Notes: a model not told the origin generated them from the letters alone. A DNA stretch of 64,000 nucleotides from CAXXOZ01 sp963676435 (GCA_963676435.2 CAXXOZ010000006.1:372001-436000), one strand, 5' to 3'; shown: positions 1-9,084, counted from the first letter of the stretch. Made by a program: numbers and translations.

Positions 1-41
1 TATTATTATAAGTTTAATGTTAATAAAAAACGTAATGTTTC

Positions 42-1604
42 CTAAAAAATAGAAATATAGTCCAAGATTTTTATAGACAGTTCTATGTGAAATTTTTCAT
101 CATAATTCAATAAATTTAATCCATAAAGCGTCTTTATTTTTTTAAGGTGATATACAACATTATTACGATGCATGTTTAGTTTCTCTGCAGTTTGAGATAA
201 ATTTTCACTACAATTCAAAAAGGTTTTTAATAGAATAAAAAGATTTGATCCATTCTTTTTATCGTGCTCAATCACTTTTAGAATGATTGGATTACAATAA
301 TTTAATAAATCAATGCTCTCACCACAAGATTTAAAGAAATCTTCAACTACGCATTTATCATAAAAACAAAAAACATTCAAATACATTTCTTTTGTAAATT
401 TTTCAAAAAGATATATAGCAGTTTCAGCCTGTTTTACTGCACATCTAATATCCATAAGTGAATGAAACTTTCTACTTATCCCACATACATATTTATAATG
501 TATCAATTCGTTTTTTATCGTTTTTAATGTCAACAAAAATATACTGTTAGTCTTTTCATCTCTCTCTGTATTATTTAGAAAAAAAAGTATGTAGATTTTT
601 GAATCTAGAGAAAATATGTACGAGTTTTTCAGAATTGACTCGAGAACTTTAATTAAATGTCCTATAGACATTGTATAATTAGAAATAGACATCAGCCTCA
701 TTAAATAAAAAGTTCCCTCAAAAGGCATTTCAATATACTCAAGTCTTTCTTTTAAATCTTTTTCATTTATAACATCGTTAATAAAAAGATCTGAAATTAA
801 ATAATCCTGCATATGCCTCATACCTAAAATGTTATTTTGACTTCTTTCTAAATACAAAGATATTTTTGTAGACAAGAAACTAAGCAATTCTTTAGCATAT
901 TCTACGTCTTCAACAGGAATACGAAGAATAACAATATAAGCGACGGTGTGCTCATTAACTTTTATCATCATTGTTATCTCACTAAACATTTCATCAGAAA
1001 AATATTTCGCATAAGCAATTCCATTTTTTTCTAATTCTGTAAATATATTATCTTTTTCGAACATAAAAACAACTTCAGATGGCAAAAACCCCTTTTCCAT
1101 TATGGGCCCAAAAATTTCATCCTCAAAATCAATTCCTCTACTGCTTGCTATAACTTTTAAAGCCATATCATATAAAATCAAAGGAAATCCAATTATTTCC
1201 TCGGTTATATTTAGCATTTCATCTAAACCCGAATCTGTCATCAAGTCAAAATCTAATATTCTTTCCCAATTCTCTAATCTATGAAATATGTCATGTAATT
1301 CATTAACAATAAATGCTTTTTCTAATTCGCTTATACAATAAAAAAGCGTGTCCTTTTCTTCCATTTTCTCACTTTTTTTATTACTCACACAAAGAACTAA
1401 AGCTTCAATATTGTCATTGTTTGAAATATAGGGATGAAATTCATCACAAATGTAAAGGTATTCCAATTCGGTTTTTTTATAATCTAAAGGTAATTGTTTT
1501 ATACCTCTAATATATTTCAACTCATTTTTTTGAAAGTCCAAAATCTCAATTAATAATAATTTCCTTTTTAAACTTGTTAATAATACATTTAATGAAATAA
1601 GCAT
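42..1604 (-). CDS. PucR/CdaR-family transcriptional regulator
   Basis: A 520-residue protein ending in a PucR-type helix-turn-helix: the last ~60 residues hold the typical NLSQTAEKLNMHRNNVVYHL signature. The N-terminal two thirds resemble the sensory and GGDEF-like middle regions of PucR/CdaR regulators, which usually control catabolic genes for purines, aromatics or sugar acids. I place the start at the ATG at 1604 because AGGAGG lies just upstream; an in-frame ATG seven codons earlier would put that ribosome binding site inside the gene. It is divergent from the ferredoxin-flavoprotein-hydrolase operon starting at 1804, so it is the likely local activator or repressor (inference). Family assignment is firm; the ligand is unknown. 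Confidence 0.85.
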   Translation of the reverse strand: MLISLNVLLTSLKRKLLLIEILDFQKNELKYIRGIKQLPLDYKKTELEYLYICDEFHPYISNNDNIEALVLCVSNKKSEKMEEKDTLFYCISELEKAFIVNELHDIFHRLENWERILDFDLMTDSGLDEMLNITEEIIGFPLILYDMALKVIASSRGIDFEDEIFGPIMEKGFLPSEVVFMFEKDNIFTELEKNGIAYAKYFSDEMFSEITMMIKVNEHTVAYIVILRIPVEDVEYAKELLSFLSTKISLYLERSQNNILGMRHMQDYLISDLFINDVINEKDLKERLEYIEMPFEGTFYLMRLMSISNYTMSIGHLIKVLESILKNSYIFSLDSKIYILFFLNNTERDEKTNSIFLLTLKTIKNELIHYKYVCGISRKFHSLMDIRCAVKQAETAIYLFEKFTKEMYLNVFCFYDKCVVEDFFKSCGESIDLLNYCNPIILKVIEHDKKNGSNLFILLKTFLNCSENLSQTAEKLNMHRNNVVYHLKKIKTLYGLNLLNYDEKFHIELSIKILDYISIF

Positions 1605-1674
1605 TTTACACCTCCTGAATTGCATAGATAATTATACACTACAAGATTACAATTCAATCGTCAACTTTTTTAGC

Positions 1675-1760
1675 AAACAATTGTTTTGTGATATCTTACA
1701 ATAAAACTATTTTTAAAATACATTATTTTATACGATTTGTAAATGAAATAACTATTTCAT
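1675..1760. promoter_or_regulatory. Divergent control region with two palindromes
   Basis: The 199-bp gap between the regulator and the operon holds a perfect 12-bp palindrome AAACAATTGTTT (1675-1686) and a spaced inverted repeat ATGAAAT-aact-ATTTCAT (1743-1760). These are candidate operators for the adjacent PucR-type protein (inference from position and symmetry). A strong AAAAAGGAG ribosome binding site follows for the gene at 1804. Confidence 0.4.
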
Positions 1761-1803
1761 AAGTGTTATTTTATTTGTATCATTTAAAAAGGAGAAGATA
1801 CCT

Positions 1804-2037
1804 ATGAATACAATTATTGTTAACAAAGATCTATGCATTGGATGCAAAATTTGTTTTAAATCTTGTTTCATTGATGTAATAAAATGGGATAAGGATCAGA
1901 ACAAGCCTTTAATAATGTATCCTGAGGAGTGCGTTCAATGTGGATTCTGTGAATTAAACTGTCCAAAAAGAGCACTGAAAGTGGAACCTGATTATGAAAA
2001 TTATCTTTTTCCACGTAAAAATATTTATGAAATGTAG
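1804..2037 (+). CDS. 2x[4Fe-4S] ferredoxin, small subunit of the following flavoprotein
   Basis: A 77-residue protein with two complete cluster motifs, CIGCKICFKSC near residues 11-21 and CVQCGFCELNCP near residues 43-54, each of the CxxCxxCxxxC type. Such small ferredoxins commonly feed electrons to, or form the beta subunit of, flavoprotein reductases of the AprBA or fumarate-reductase style. It is the first gene of a tight operon: the flavoprotein starts 12 nt downstream. Its job is therefore probably to deliver electrons to the FAD enzyme encoded next (inference). Soluble, cytoplasmic; no signal peptide or membrane segment. Confidence 0.9.
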   Translation: MNTIIVNKDLCIGCKICFKSCFIDVIKWDKDQNKPLIMYPEECVQCGFCELNCPKRALKVEPDYENYLFPRKNIYEM

Positions 2038-2049
2038 GGAGGTACTATA

Positions 2050-3777
2050 ATGAATTCAACAGATATACTGATTGTCGGAGGTAGTTTAGCTGGTTTGGCA
2101 TCAGCAATAATAGCAAAAGAATCAAACCCAAATGCATCAGTAACTGTAGTTGAAAAATACACTACAGGTTATTCAGGTAAGGCAAACCGTGGAGCTGGAA
2201 TTATGAATATGATTGGCAGTTCTAGTGCAGAAGATTTTGTGAATTATCACACAAAATATGTCGGAGAATATCTTAACGACCAAGATGCTCTCAGACAATT
2301 TGCAGAAAATATTGATTTAGGAGTCGAGCTACTTGACAAATGGTCAAATGGTAAAATAGATAAGAACGAAGATGGATCTTTCAAGACATTAAAATGGCTT
2401 GCTCAAATCAAAGGGAAAGATGAAAAAGGAAATGTTTTGTTTGATCAACCCGACCACTTCCCGTGGACTTTGGTTTGCATTGAGCTAGACTATCTAATTG
2501 AAATAAGAAAATATGCAACAAAAATAGGAGTTAAATTTATAGATAGAACAGGTATTGTAGACTTATTAAAAGAAGGCGAACGTATTTCGGGAGCTGTAGG
2601 TTACAATATCGATACTGCCGAACAGGTTGTCTTCCAGGCTAAAGCAATAGTTTTAGCAACAGGTTCACAGAATTACAGAACTATGCCGATGTGGTCACCT
2701 GGAAGAGGAGAAGGTCTTTCAGCAGCATGGCGCGCAGGTGCAAGATTTAGAAACTGTGAATTTGGTTCCTTCTATAACTGGACAAGTCTAGACCACTTCG
2801 AATCCAACATGGGAGTAGAATTTGCATTATATAATGATAAAGGTATAAACGTAGGAGAACCACATACAAGAGGCGAACACCCTGATGTAGATGCAAACTC
2901 ATTAGCTGAATGCTATTTACAGGTCAAAAAAGGAAATGGACCAATGCATTATCATGTAAATGAAAATCCATTAATGCCATATTTGACTACAGTTCTTGCT
3001 TCGGATAGCTATTTTAAAAGACCATATGCCGATAGATTCTGGGGCAATCTATTTTTTAACGCATTTTCGCAACACACTAATGATGAATGCATACCAGGTT
3101 TGATAGGTGAATTTTCTGGCCTTGAAGTTAATTTAGATTTCATGACTACAATTCCTGGTCTATTTGCTGCTGGAGATATCTGCTATGGTGGTTCTGCAGC
3201 TACCGGAGCAGTACCACCACCTCCTGGACGAGTGAGAGGAAGTGGTCTTGCTTTTGCACAATACTCTGGAAGAATAGCAGGAATAAAAGTAGCTGAATAT
3301 ATCGCTGGAGTAGAGCTTGGAATAGTTAACAATGATGATATCTTAAGTATTGATGAACGTTTTAAAAAGCCAATGAAAGGAAACGGAACAATTTCAGTTA
3401 TGGAATTTTTACCAGAAATCCAAAAGGTTATGCAGCCATTAGGAAACAGCTTATATAGAAGTAAAGAACGATTACAAAAAGCTCTTGAAAGAATATATGT
3501 TTTAAAAGATTATGCAAAAGCCCTAAAAGCTGAAGATGCTCACAATCTTTTTGGTTGCAATGAAATAGAGTCAATGTTAATCTGTGCAGAACTTTTCTTT
3601 ACTTCTTCACTTCTAAGAAAAGAATCCAGAGGGTGGTTTATAAGGGAAGATTACCCAGAAACTTCAAAACATCCAGTTTGGTACTCTGCAATAAACAACA
3701 ACGGAATGATTTTAAATGATGAAGAAAAGGTTCCGATTGAAAAATATAAATACAGACCAGAAGAAATGGAGGTATAA
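2050..3777 (+). CDS. FAD-dependent reductase of the fumarate reductase/AprA flavoprotein superfamily
   Basis: A 575-residue flavoprotein. The N terminus shows the Rossmann dinucleotide fold (ILIVGGSLAGLASA, residues ~5-18) and the second FAD signature lies at ~375-410 (LFAAGDICYGGSAATGAVPP, then an unusual run of four prolines followed by GR and GSGLAFA). The superfamily includes fumarate reductase, aspartate oxidase and the AprA subunit of adenylylsulfate reductase. The enzyme is cytoplasmic, with no signal peptide. Cotranscription with a 2x4Fe-4S ferredoxin suggests ferredoxin-linked oxidoreduction, and the downstream PhlG-like hydrolase suggests a phenolic or enone substrate (inference). 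A canonical APS reductase is unlikely because no sat or dissimilatory sulfur genes are nearby. Confidence 0.8.
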   Translation: MNSTDILIVGGSLAGLASAIIAKESNPNASVTVVEKYTTGYSGKANRGAGIMNMIGSSSAEDFVNYHTKYVGEYLNDQDALRQFAENIDLGVELLDKWSNGKIDKNEDGSFKTLKWLAQIKGKDEKGNVLFDQPDHFPWTLVCIELDYLIEIRKYATKIGVKFIDRTGIVDLLKEGERISGAVGYNIDTAEQVVFQAKAIVLATGSQNYRTMPMWSPGRGEGLSAAWRAGARFRNCEFGSFYNWTSLDHFESNMGVEFALYNDKGINVGEPHTRGEHPDVDANSLAECYLQVKKGNGPMHYHVNENPLMPYLTTVLASDSYFKRPYADRFWGNLFFNAFSQHTNDECIPGLIGEFSGLEVNLDFMTTIPGLFAAGDICYGGSAATGAVPPPPGRVRGSGLAFAQYSGRIAGIKVAEYIAGVELGIVNNDDILSIDERFKKPMKGNGTISVMEFLPEIQKVMQPLGNSLYRSKERLQKALERIYVLKDYAKALKAEDAHNLFGCNEIESMLICAELFFTSSLLRKESRGWFIREDYPETSKHPVWYSAINNNGMILNDEEKVPIEKYKYRPEEMEV

Positions 3778-3778
3778 A

Positions 3779-4615
3779 ATGAATCCTAACGATAGAAAAC
3801 CAATTCCTTTATTAGATTTCGAAAAGCAATCACCTGTTGCAAAATATTATAAAGAAAGCCTTGCTCCGCCGAATGAAAAATTAGTAAAAATATTAATGTC
3901 AGGCCCTATGGATCCTAAAAAAGCTATAACACCTGAAGAAGCTCCTTCAATTATGTTAAGGCCTGGTTACACGGAAGTCGAAACTGGCTATTGCACTATG
4001 GAAAATGGTGGTGGTTATTTAGCAGTAAATAATGTATTCCCAGGATGTACAATAGAAATGCTAAATTGGTGGTTTGCATGGCACCCTCTAGAAGGGTTGA
4101 GATATAAAATTTGGAATCCTTTTTGCCACCCAACAATCGCAATTTCTGAAGAACATAGAAAATATATCACCGATCCAAACGTTCCTTTAGATAAAAAGTC
4201 TCAGGACGTAATACATTTTGTAGTTGAAGATATCGGTGCAGGTCAACAGGATATTGTAATTCATTTCCTAAATCATTCAGAGTTGGGTTTTAATGAACAA
4301 GATTTGAAAAATGCCAAGGCAACAGTTTTTGGTGGTTTCGGACTTGTAGAAAACAGAGTTGGAGAACAAGGAAAACTCCCTGTCATCATGATGCATTATT
4401 GTCGCGAAATCGAAGGAGGGGTTGAGTTCAGAACGAGATTTTGGATGGGCTATAGGTATAATAAAGGTAGAGCAATGTGTGTTCTACCACACGGTATAAG
4501 AGTTCCTGAACAAGTTCCAATGGGGTTGGCTCTTCATAATGTTGAAGAATATAGTAATCTTGCTTCAATTTTACCTGAAGTTTATAAAGAATTCGGCCAT
4601 AAAGAAATATGTTAA
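3779..4615 (+). CDS. PhlG/phloretin-hydrolase-like C-C bond hydrolase
   Basis: A 278-residue protein resembling the 2,4-diacetylphloroglucinol hydrolase (PhlG) family, which also contains the phloretin hydrolase of gut Eubacterium. These zinc enzymes cleave the C-C bond between an acyl group and a phloroglucinol ring. Visible family features: an early conserved His segment (WWFAWHPLEGLRYKIWNP), an internal Glu (VVEDIGAG), and the C-terminal zinc-ligand segment LHNVEEYSN, matching the HxxxE pattern of PhlG. I choose ATG 3779 (preceded by GGAGG) over a longer frame overlapping the flavoprotein. Last gene of the operon; a terminator follows at 4708. Substrate not determined by sequence. Confidence 0.75.
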   Translation: MNPNDRKPIPLLDFEKQSPVAKYYKESLAPPNEKLVKILMSGPMDPKKAITPEEAPSIMLRPGYTEVETGYCTMENGGGYLAVNNVFPGCTIEMLNWWFAWHPLEGLRYKIWNPFCHPTIAISEEHRKYITDPNVPLDKKSQDVIHFVVEDIGAGQQDIVIHFLNHSELGFNEQDLKNAKATVFGGFGLVENRVGEQGKLPVIMMHYCREIEGGVEFRTRFWMGYRYNKGRAMCVLPHGIRVPEQVPMGLALHNVEEYSNLASILPEVYKEFGHKEIC

Positions 4616-4707
4616 TAATTTTTATCTGCATTTTTTAAATAATAGTTTACTCCAAATTCTATTATTTTAGTAATTGTGGATAGTGACAATATACCCAATA
4701 TGTTTAC

Positions 4708-4737
4708 GTAAAAATGCCACTAAAGTGGCATTTTTAC
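4708..4737 (+). terminator. Intrinsic terminator after the hydrolase operon
   Basis: Perfect 13-bp stem GTAAAAATGCCAC / GTGGCATTTTTAC with a TAAA loop. The GC-rich core TGCCAC/GTGGCA is followed by TTTTT. It is symmetrical enough to act on both strands. Confidence 0.85.
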
Positions 4738-4942
4738 AGTCTCTAGGTATATTTAAATATTTAATTGTTCTGCTCTTGCACCTTTTACTTTTTGGAATCA
4801 CTTTTTGTGAGTTCTGCGACGCTACTTAAATGTTAACACTCTTTAATAAAACTACATCTTGAGAGACTTTTTGATTCCTGTCTCATGAGGCAGGGGTAAT
4901 CTACAAGCACCAAGCTGTGGTACTTATGATCGATATTTGAAA
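4738..4942. other. Non-coding stretch with a decayed reading frame, left flank of the IS21 element
   Basis: No intact gene. A short open frame running GNLQAPSCGTYDRYLKP continues across the IS21 insertion point (CGNWGNAINTLQG, then stop) once the element is removed, so the insertion may have hit an already decayed gene. A small hairpin CCTG-N9-CAGG lies near 4877. I recognise nothing else here. Confidence 0.35.
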
Positions 4943-4947
4943 CCTTG
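4943..4947. repeat. Left target-site duplication CCTTG
   Basis: CCTTG directly abuts the left inverted repeat of the IS21 element and is repeated at 7109-7113 against the right inverted repeat. Confidence 0.8.
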
Positions 4948-4984
4948 TATAAATGTCAACCTAAATTTCCCCAAAAGTGTGCAT

Positions 4985-5749
4985 TTAAGATTCCCCACTT
5001 TTTGGCAACAACATTTTCACTTTATCTTTTATTCTGTATGAATTTCCTGTTATATTAAACAAATATGAAAAGTGAAGAATTCTATCTAGTATAGCTTTTG
5101 TAATCATTTCATCATGACCTAATATACTTGGCCATTTTTCAAATGAAATATTGCTTGTGAATATAGTTGATCTCTTTGAATATCTTAAATCTATCAATTG
5201 AAAAAACAACTTCGCTTCAAGTGGTGAAATCTCATTAAAGCCAACTTCGTCTATTATTAATAGCTTGTATTTAAAATATAATTTAAGCTTCTTTTCTAAA
5301 GCGTTTTCATCATACGCTTTTTTTAAATTCATTATCAATTTAGAAAACTTAATGAAATATACACTATTTCTTTTTATAGCTACTTCATATCCAATAGCAA
5401 TAGCTAAATGTGTTTTTCCTACACCTGGATTTCCTATAAAAACAACATTTGTTGCATTTTCATAAAATGAAGTTTTAACAATATCTCTTATTTTTTCTTC
5501 CTTAATAGAAGGCTGAAAACTAAAGTCATAGTCGTCTAGCTTTCTAACAAAAGGAAAAGCAGCTACTTTCACATTATAGAGTTTATTATTTTCTTCTTTT
5601 GCTTCTACTTCTTTATTTAATACCTTATAAAGACCTTTTAATTCAGTATTTGATATATCATCATTTATATGTAGGTCTTTCAAATACGAGTGTGCTGACT
5701 TAAGTTTTAAGTAAACTAGTTGATCTAAAACATCATTAATCATTGTCAT
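4985..5749 (-). CDS. istB: IS21-family helper ATPase IstB
   Basis: A 254-residue AAA+ ATPase of the IstB/DnaC type that assembles on target DNA and stimulates the IstA transposase. Walker A is GNPGVGKTHLA (~residues 106-116) and Walker B is LLIIDEVGF (~163-171). Length is normal for IstB. The start overlaps the end of istA by 14 nt, the usual translational coupling. The 3' end of the gene lies inside the left terminal repeat. No disruption seen. Confidence 0.95.
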   Translation of the reverse strand: MTMINDVLDQLVYLKLKSAHSYLKDLHINDDISNTELKGLYKVLNKEVEAKEENNKLYNVKVAAFPFVRKLDDYDFSFQPSIKEEKIRDIVKTSFYENATNVVFIGNPGVGKTHLAIAIGYEVAIKRNSVYFIKFSKLIMNLKKAYDENALEKKLKLYFKYKLLIIDEVGFNEISPLEAKLFFQLIDLRYSKRSTIFTSNISFEKWPSILGHDEMITKAILDRILHFSYLFNITGNSYRIKDKVKMLLPKSGES

Positions 5750-7001
5750 ATCTAATGTTCTCCATTTCTTTTAGAATTATTTCCTTTTCTTCATATGTCT
5801 TTTTAAATAAATATTTAGGATAATTTAGCTGGTGCTCAGGTAAAATATTCAGTACTTTATTAGAAATCATGTGCACAGCGACGATTTTATTGTTATAATA
5901 CATTTGCAGTTGTTTATCATTGATAATTAGATTCATTTTTGAACCTATAAATCTTTTTGGTACAGAATACTTCTTTGATTTGTAGGATACTAATGACTCA
6001 TTTGATACATCAACTTCACGGACTAAAAGATGATACTTTTCTCGAATTCTTCTTGCAGGGAGATGGGAAAGTTCATCTTTTTCCTTTTTATATAAAAAAT
6101 TTCTTGGTAATAAAGTTGCCTGAGATATGCTTTCATTATCTTCTTTATTAATTATTTCCAGTTTTTCATGGACTTCATATAAATCTAAATATGTACCATT
6201 ATAGTTTTCTAACTGTGCAGGCTTTTTGTTTTGTGTTTCTGTTTTTCCTTTAGTTTGTGGTCTGTAGGGCATGCAAGGTTTACATGTGATGTTATAATCC
6301 TTTAAAAACTCTATGAACTTAGTATTTAATACAGCATCTTTTCCATTAGCCGTTCTAGGTTTGTCAACCAAACACTTTATATTATCTATTACCAGTTCTT
6401 TAACAACTCCTCCTAGTTCTTCAAATGATTCGGCTAGGAAAGATACTATAGTCTCATACTTGGTGTCTAAAACAACCTTTCTAAAGTTATATCTTGAAAA
6501 ACCAAGTGTTAATGTCGCGATGTTAACTTTTTGTTCCTCTCCATTTTCGTATATGATTTTTATTTTTTCTTTTAAGTCGAATTGAGCTTGTACACCTGGT
6601 TGTGTTTCAAAACGTTCAGTAAATATCTGTTCCTTCTTTTTAGAGAACAGCTTGTTTAGATATTCATCATTTCTAATGTATCTGTTTAGAGTAGACCTTG
6701 AACATGTGATATTATGTTCTCTTTTTAAGTAAAAATATAAATGGTCGATGTAATCAAAACTTCGTAATGTATCTTTAAGAAGATTTGTAATTATATCTTT
6801 ATAATCATCTAAATACTTTTTACGATTTCTGGTTTTATTAGAAACCTCACCTTTTAAATACTTTTTTATAGTTTTTCTGTCCTTTCCTAGTTCTCTTGAA
6901 ATTTTTGAAATGTTCAATTTAATTTCTCCATTCATATATACATTTTTAAACATACTTAAATCTGATACTTCATTAATCATAGCTAATACAATTTCTGTCA
7001 T
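5736..7001 (-). CDS. istA: IS21-family transposase IstA
   Basis: A 421-residue DDE transposase. The N terminus holds a helix-turn-helix (ISRELGKDRKTIKKYLKG) and the core carries the acidic triad in its usual context: VQAQFDLKEK, LVIDNIKCLV and the KGKTETQNK segment. A longer frame starts at 7055, but the ATG at 7001 follows an AGAGGTG ribosome binding site and gives the expected N terminus. Intact and coupled to istB. Confidence 0.95.
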   Translation of the reverse strand: MTEIVLAMINEVSDLSMFKNVYMNGEIKLNISKISRELGKDRKTIKKYLKGEVSNKTRNRKKYLDDYKDIITNLLKDTLRSFDYIDHLYFYLKREHNITCSRSTLNRYIRNDEYLNKLFSKKKEQIFTERFETQPGVQAQFDLKEKIKIIYENGEEQKVNIATLTLGFSRYNFRKVVLDTKYETIVSFLAESFEELGGVVKELVIDNIKCLVDKPRTANGKDAVLNTKFIEFLKDYNITCKPCMPYRPQTKGKTETQNKKPAQLENYNGTYLDLYEVHEKLEIINKEDNESISQATLLPRNFLYKKEKDELSHLPARRIREKYHLLVREVDVSNESLVSYKSKKYSVPKRFIGSKMNLIINDKQLQMYYNNKIVAVHMISNKVLNILPEHQLNYPKYLFKKTYEEKEIILKEMENIRYDND

Positions 7002-7108
7002 AATCATCACCTCTTGATGGATTATAACAAAAAAAGTACCTTTTCTTGTGCACATAATTGGGGATTTTTACGTGCACACTTTTGGGTACTTTTAGATTAA
7101 CATTTATA

Positions 7109-7113
7109 CCTTG
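7109..7113. repeat. Right target-site duplication CCTTG
   Basis: Second copy of the CCTTG target duplication, immediately outside the right end of the IS21 element. Confidence 0.8.
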
Positions 7114-7194
7114 TGGAAATTGGGGCAATGCAATAAATACACTACAGGGTTGAAGAAACAAAAATCTTAAAGAACTCAAAATAAAAGTCGGTTA

Positions 7195-7375
7195 CAATAT
7201 AAATTTCTGTGGAGGTTCTGACAAACAGGAGGTTTTGGCAAACTAGTTGAGATGCATGATGAAATCAAAGCAGAGTAAAAAAATTTAGATATAATCTTGC
7301 ACCGGGTATAAGGTTCGTAGATTTCCATATGACGATAGGAGTTGACGTTGTAGGTCAATTCCTTGATTAGCACAT
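7195..7375 (+). pseudogene. Decayed gene fragments between the IS21 element and the LysR relic
   Basis: Protein-like stretches occur in different frames without a usable start: one reads GGFGKLVEMHDEIKAE before a stop, another reads NLAPGIRFVDFHMTIGVD before a stop near 7369. Together they look like the frameshifted C-terminal part of a lost gene. I do not recognise the family. The rest of 7114-7371 shows nothing else. Confidence 0.3.
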
Positions 7376-8084
7376 CCAGTTTTTTATATGAAAAATGGAA
7401 AGAATTAATAAATCAGGTAGAAGTTAATATACAGGATGCGTTTCAGATTCAGACCTGTAACAGCAGAAATCTTTCGGTAGGGACCCTTGATTCATTCAAT
7501 CCGGACCTGTTTATTTTCCTGCAATAGAAAACTTTAAGAGCCAACATCAGTCAATCGGTATAAGGGTGGAAAACAACTCGGCCCAGGAGATTTTTAATAT
7601 GTTACTAGATGATGAGTTGGATGTAGTCTTTACTATATTGTATGATGTTGTTCAGACAAAAAAAGAAAAAATTGAATATCGGATATTAGGTGAAAGTCCC
7701 CATATGGTTTGTATGTTGAAAACAAATCCGTTGGCACAGAAAGATAAAATATATGTCTGCGATCTAGCACCATACGATTTTATAGGAATATCTCCTCTTA
7801 AGACACAAAGTTACATTTCGATGCTTACTGAGTTGTGTTATGAATATGGGTTTTTACCAAATTTTTCCTGTTTTACAACGAGTGCCAATTCTCTTGCCTT
7901 AAATTTGATTTCAGATAAAGATATATTTATCTGTGACAAGTTTTTCAGGGATTTTGGAAGTACCCATATATGTGCAAAACCTATAGAAGATAATAATAGT
8001 GGATTTGTAATAGCATGGAAGAAAGAAAACAATAATAAAATAAGAGAGGTTTTTGTTAAAGAAACGTTAGAGTTTTTTGACTAA
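7372..8084 (+). pseudogene. LysR-family transcriptional regulator, truncated and frameshifted
   Basis: The linker helix and the substrate-binding domain of a LysR regulator are recognisable: the linker (SSFLYEKWKELINQVE) and the start of the first beta strand (LSVGTLDSFNPDLF) lie in one frame up to ~7512. The rest (FPAIENFKSQHQSIGIRVEN to the end) is in another, so one base is missing around 7510-7512 in a T-rich run. The N-terminal helix-turn-helix is absent. The longest open part begins at 7566. LysR proteins usually regulate a neighbour, here perhaps the broken methyltransferase gene 30 nt downstream. Without a DNA-binding domain it is not functional as a regulator. Confidence 0.75.
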
Positions 8085-8114
8085 AACTCTAAATAATGAT
8101 TTAAGGAGAAATTT

Positions 8115-9070
8115 ATGACTAACAGAGAAAATGTACTGGCTGCTTACAAACACGAAATACCTGAGTCTATACCTAATTTCTTTACAGATTATGATGTGTG
8201 GGATTCATTCGGCGAAAGGTATTTTGGAGAAGGGACAGGAGAAGACTGGTTCGGGGTTAACTGGACCTATCTGCCTGAACATAATAACTCTCAGATGATT
8301 ACCCCGGGACAACCGGAACTGGAAGATCTTACAAATTGGAGAGATAATATTAAGATTCCTGATCTGACTGCATACAATTGGGAAGCAATAGCAAAAGAAA
8401 CAACAAAAAATTGGGACAGGAAAAATAAAGTTTCATTATGTATGCTTTTAAATGGACCTTCTGAAAGAATGATAAGTATCATGGGTTTTGAAAATGCGCT
8501 TTATGCATTTTATGATTATCCTGAAGAGGTACATGAATTATTTCAAGCTATAACAGATCATAAAATCAAGTATCTTGAAATATTAAAGAAGTACTTTAGC
8601 TTGATATTATTGCATACCATGATGACTGGGGTGACAATAAAAATATGTTCTTCCCAATTGGTATGTGGAGAGAATTTATTAAACCTTATATTCAGCAGGT
8701 AGTTGACAAAACAAAAGAACTTGATATGATTTTTGAAATGCACACTTGTGGTTATGTTGCACCACTGCTTGGAGAACTTATTGAAATGGGAATAGAAGCA
8801 ATTGATCCGCTTCAGTACTGCAATAATGTTCCTGAACTGAAAGAAAAATATGGAAATAGAATACTTTTTAGTGGTGGATTTGATTCTCAGGGAGTTCTCG
8901 AAATGCCGGGTACTTCAGAAGAAGTAATCAGAGCAGAGGTCAGAAAAACTTTAGATTTGTTGGCACCGGGGGGAAACTATTCAACGTTATGCCCAATTAT
9001 AGACAAAAGAATTGCCGGAATTGTAGCAGATGAAATTTCAATATATGGAAAAAATTATTATATAAAATGA
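8115..9070 (+). pseudogene. Uroporphyrinogen-decarboxylase-family (MtaA/MtbA-like) protein, frameshifted
   Basis: Two overlapping frames make one ~318-residue URO-D-fold protein. Residues 1-~162 read from 8115 (MTNRENVLAAYKHEIPESIP...). The continuation AYHDDWGDNKNMFFPIGMWR to the end reads in another frame, so one base is lost near 8597-8603. In anaerobes this family includes corrinoid-dependent methyltransferases (MtaA, MtbA and O-demethylase partners) rather than haem enzymes; the HDDWG and MHTCGY segments fit that branch. No corrinoid protein is adjacent. The strong AAGGAG ribosome binding site is kept. A sequencing error cannot be excluded, because homopolymer-type breaks occur elsewhere in this window. 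Confidence 0.75.
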
Positions 9071-9084
9071 AGAGATGACATTAT

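Larger units (their letters stand above)
4948..7108 (-). mobile_element. Complete IS21-family insertion sequence (istA-istB)
   Basis: A 2,161-bp element with imperfect ~50-bp terminal inverted repeats (4948-4997 and 7059-7108) sharing TATAAATGT, the block CCCAAAAGTGTGCA and a CCCCA block, a multi-block end typical of IS21. It is flanked by a 5-bp direct duplication CCTTG (4943-4947 and 7109-7113), within the 4-8 bp range of the family. It carries istA and istB in the usual overlapping order, both intact, so it could be active. It sits between the phenolic-catabolism operon and decayed accessory genes. If the outer TATAAA is excluded, the ends would begin at TGT (4954-7102). Confidence 0.93.

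Noticed and set aside
2050..3777. Dissimilatory adenylylsulfate reductase AprBA
   Set aside because: Fold is related, but no sat, qmo or dsr genes are nearby and the downstream gene is a PhlG-like hydrolase.
4428..4631. Minus-strand open frame of 67 residues opposite the hydrolase
   Set aside because: Antisense shadow of a well-supported gene, with no ribosome binding site.
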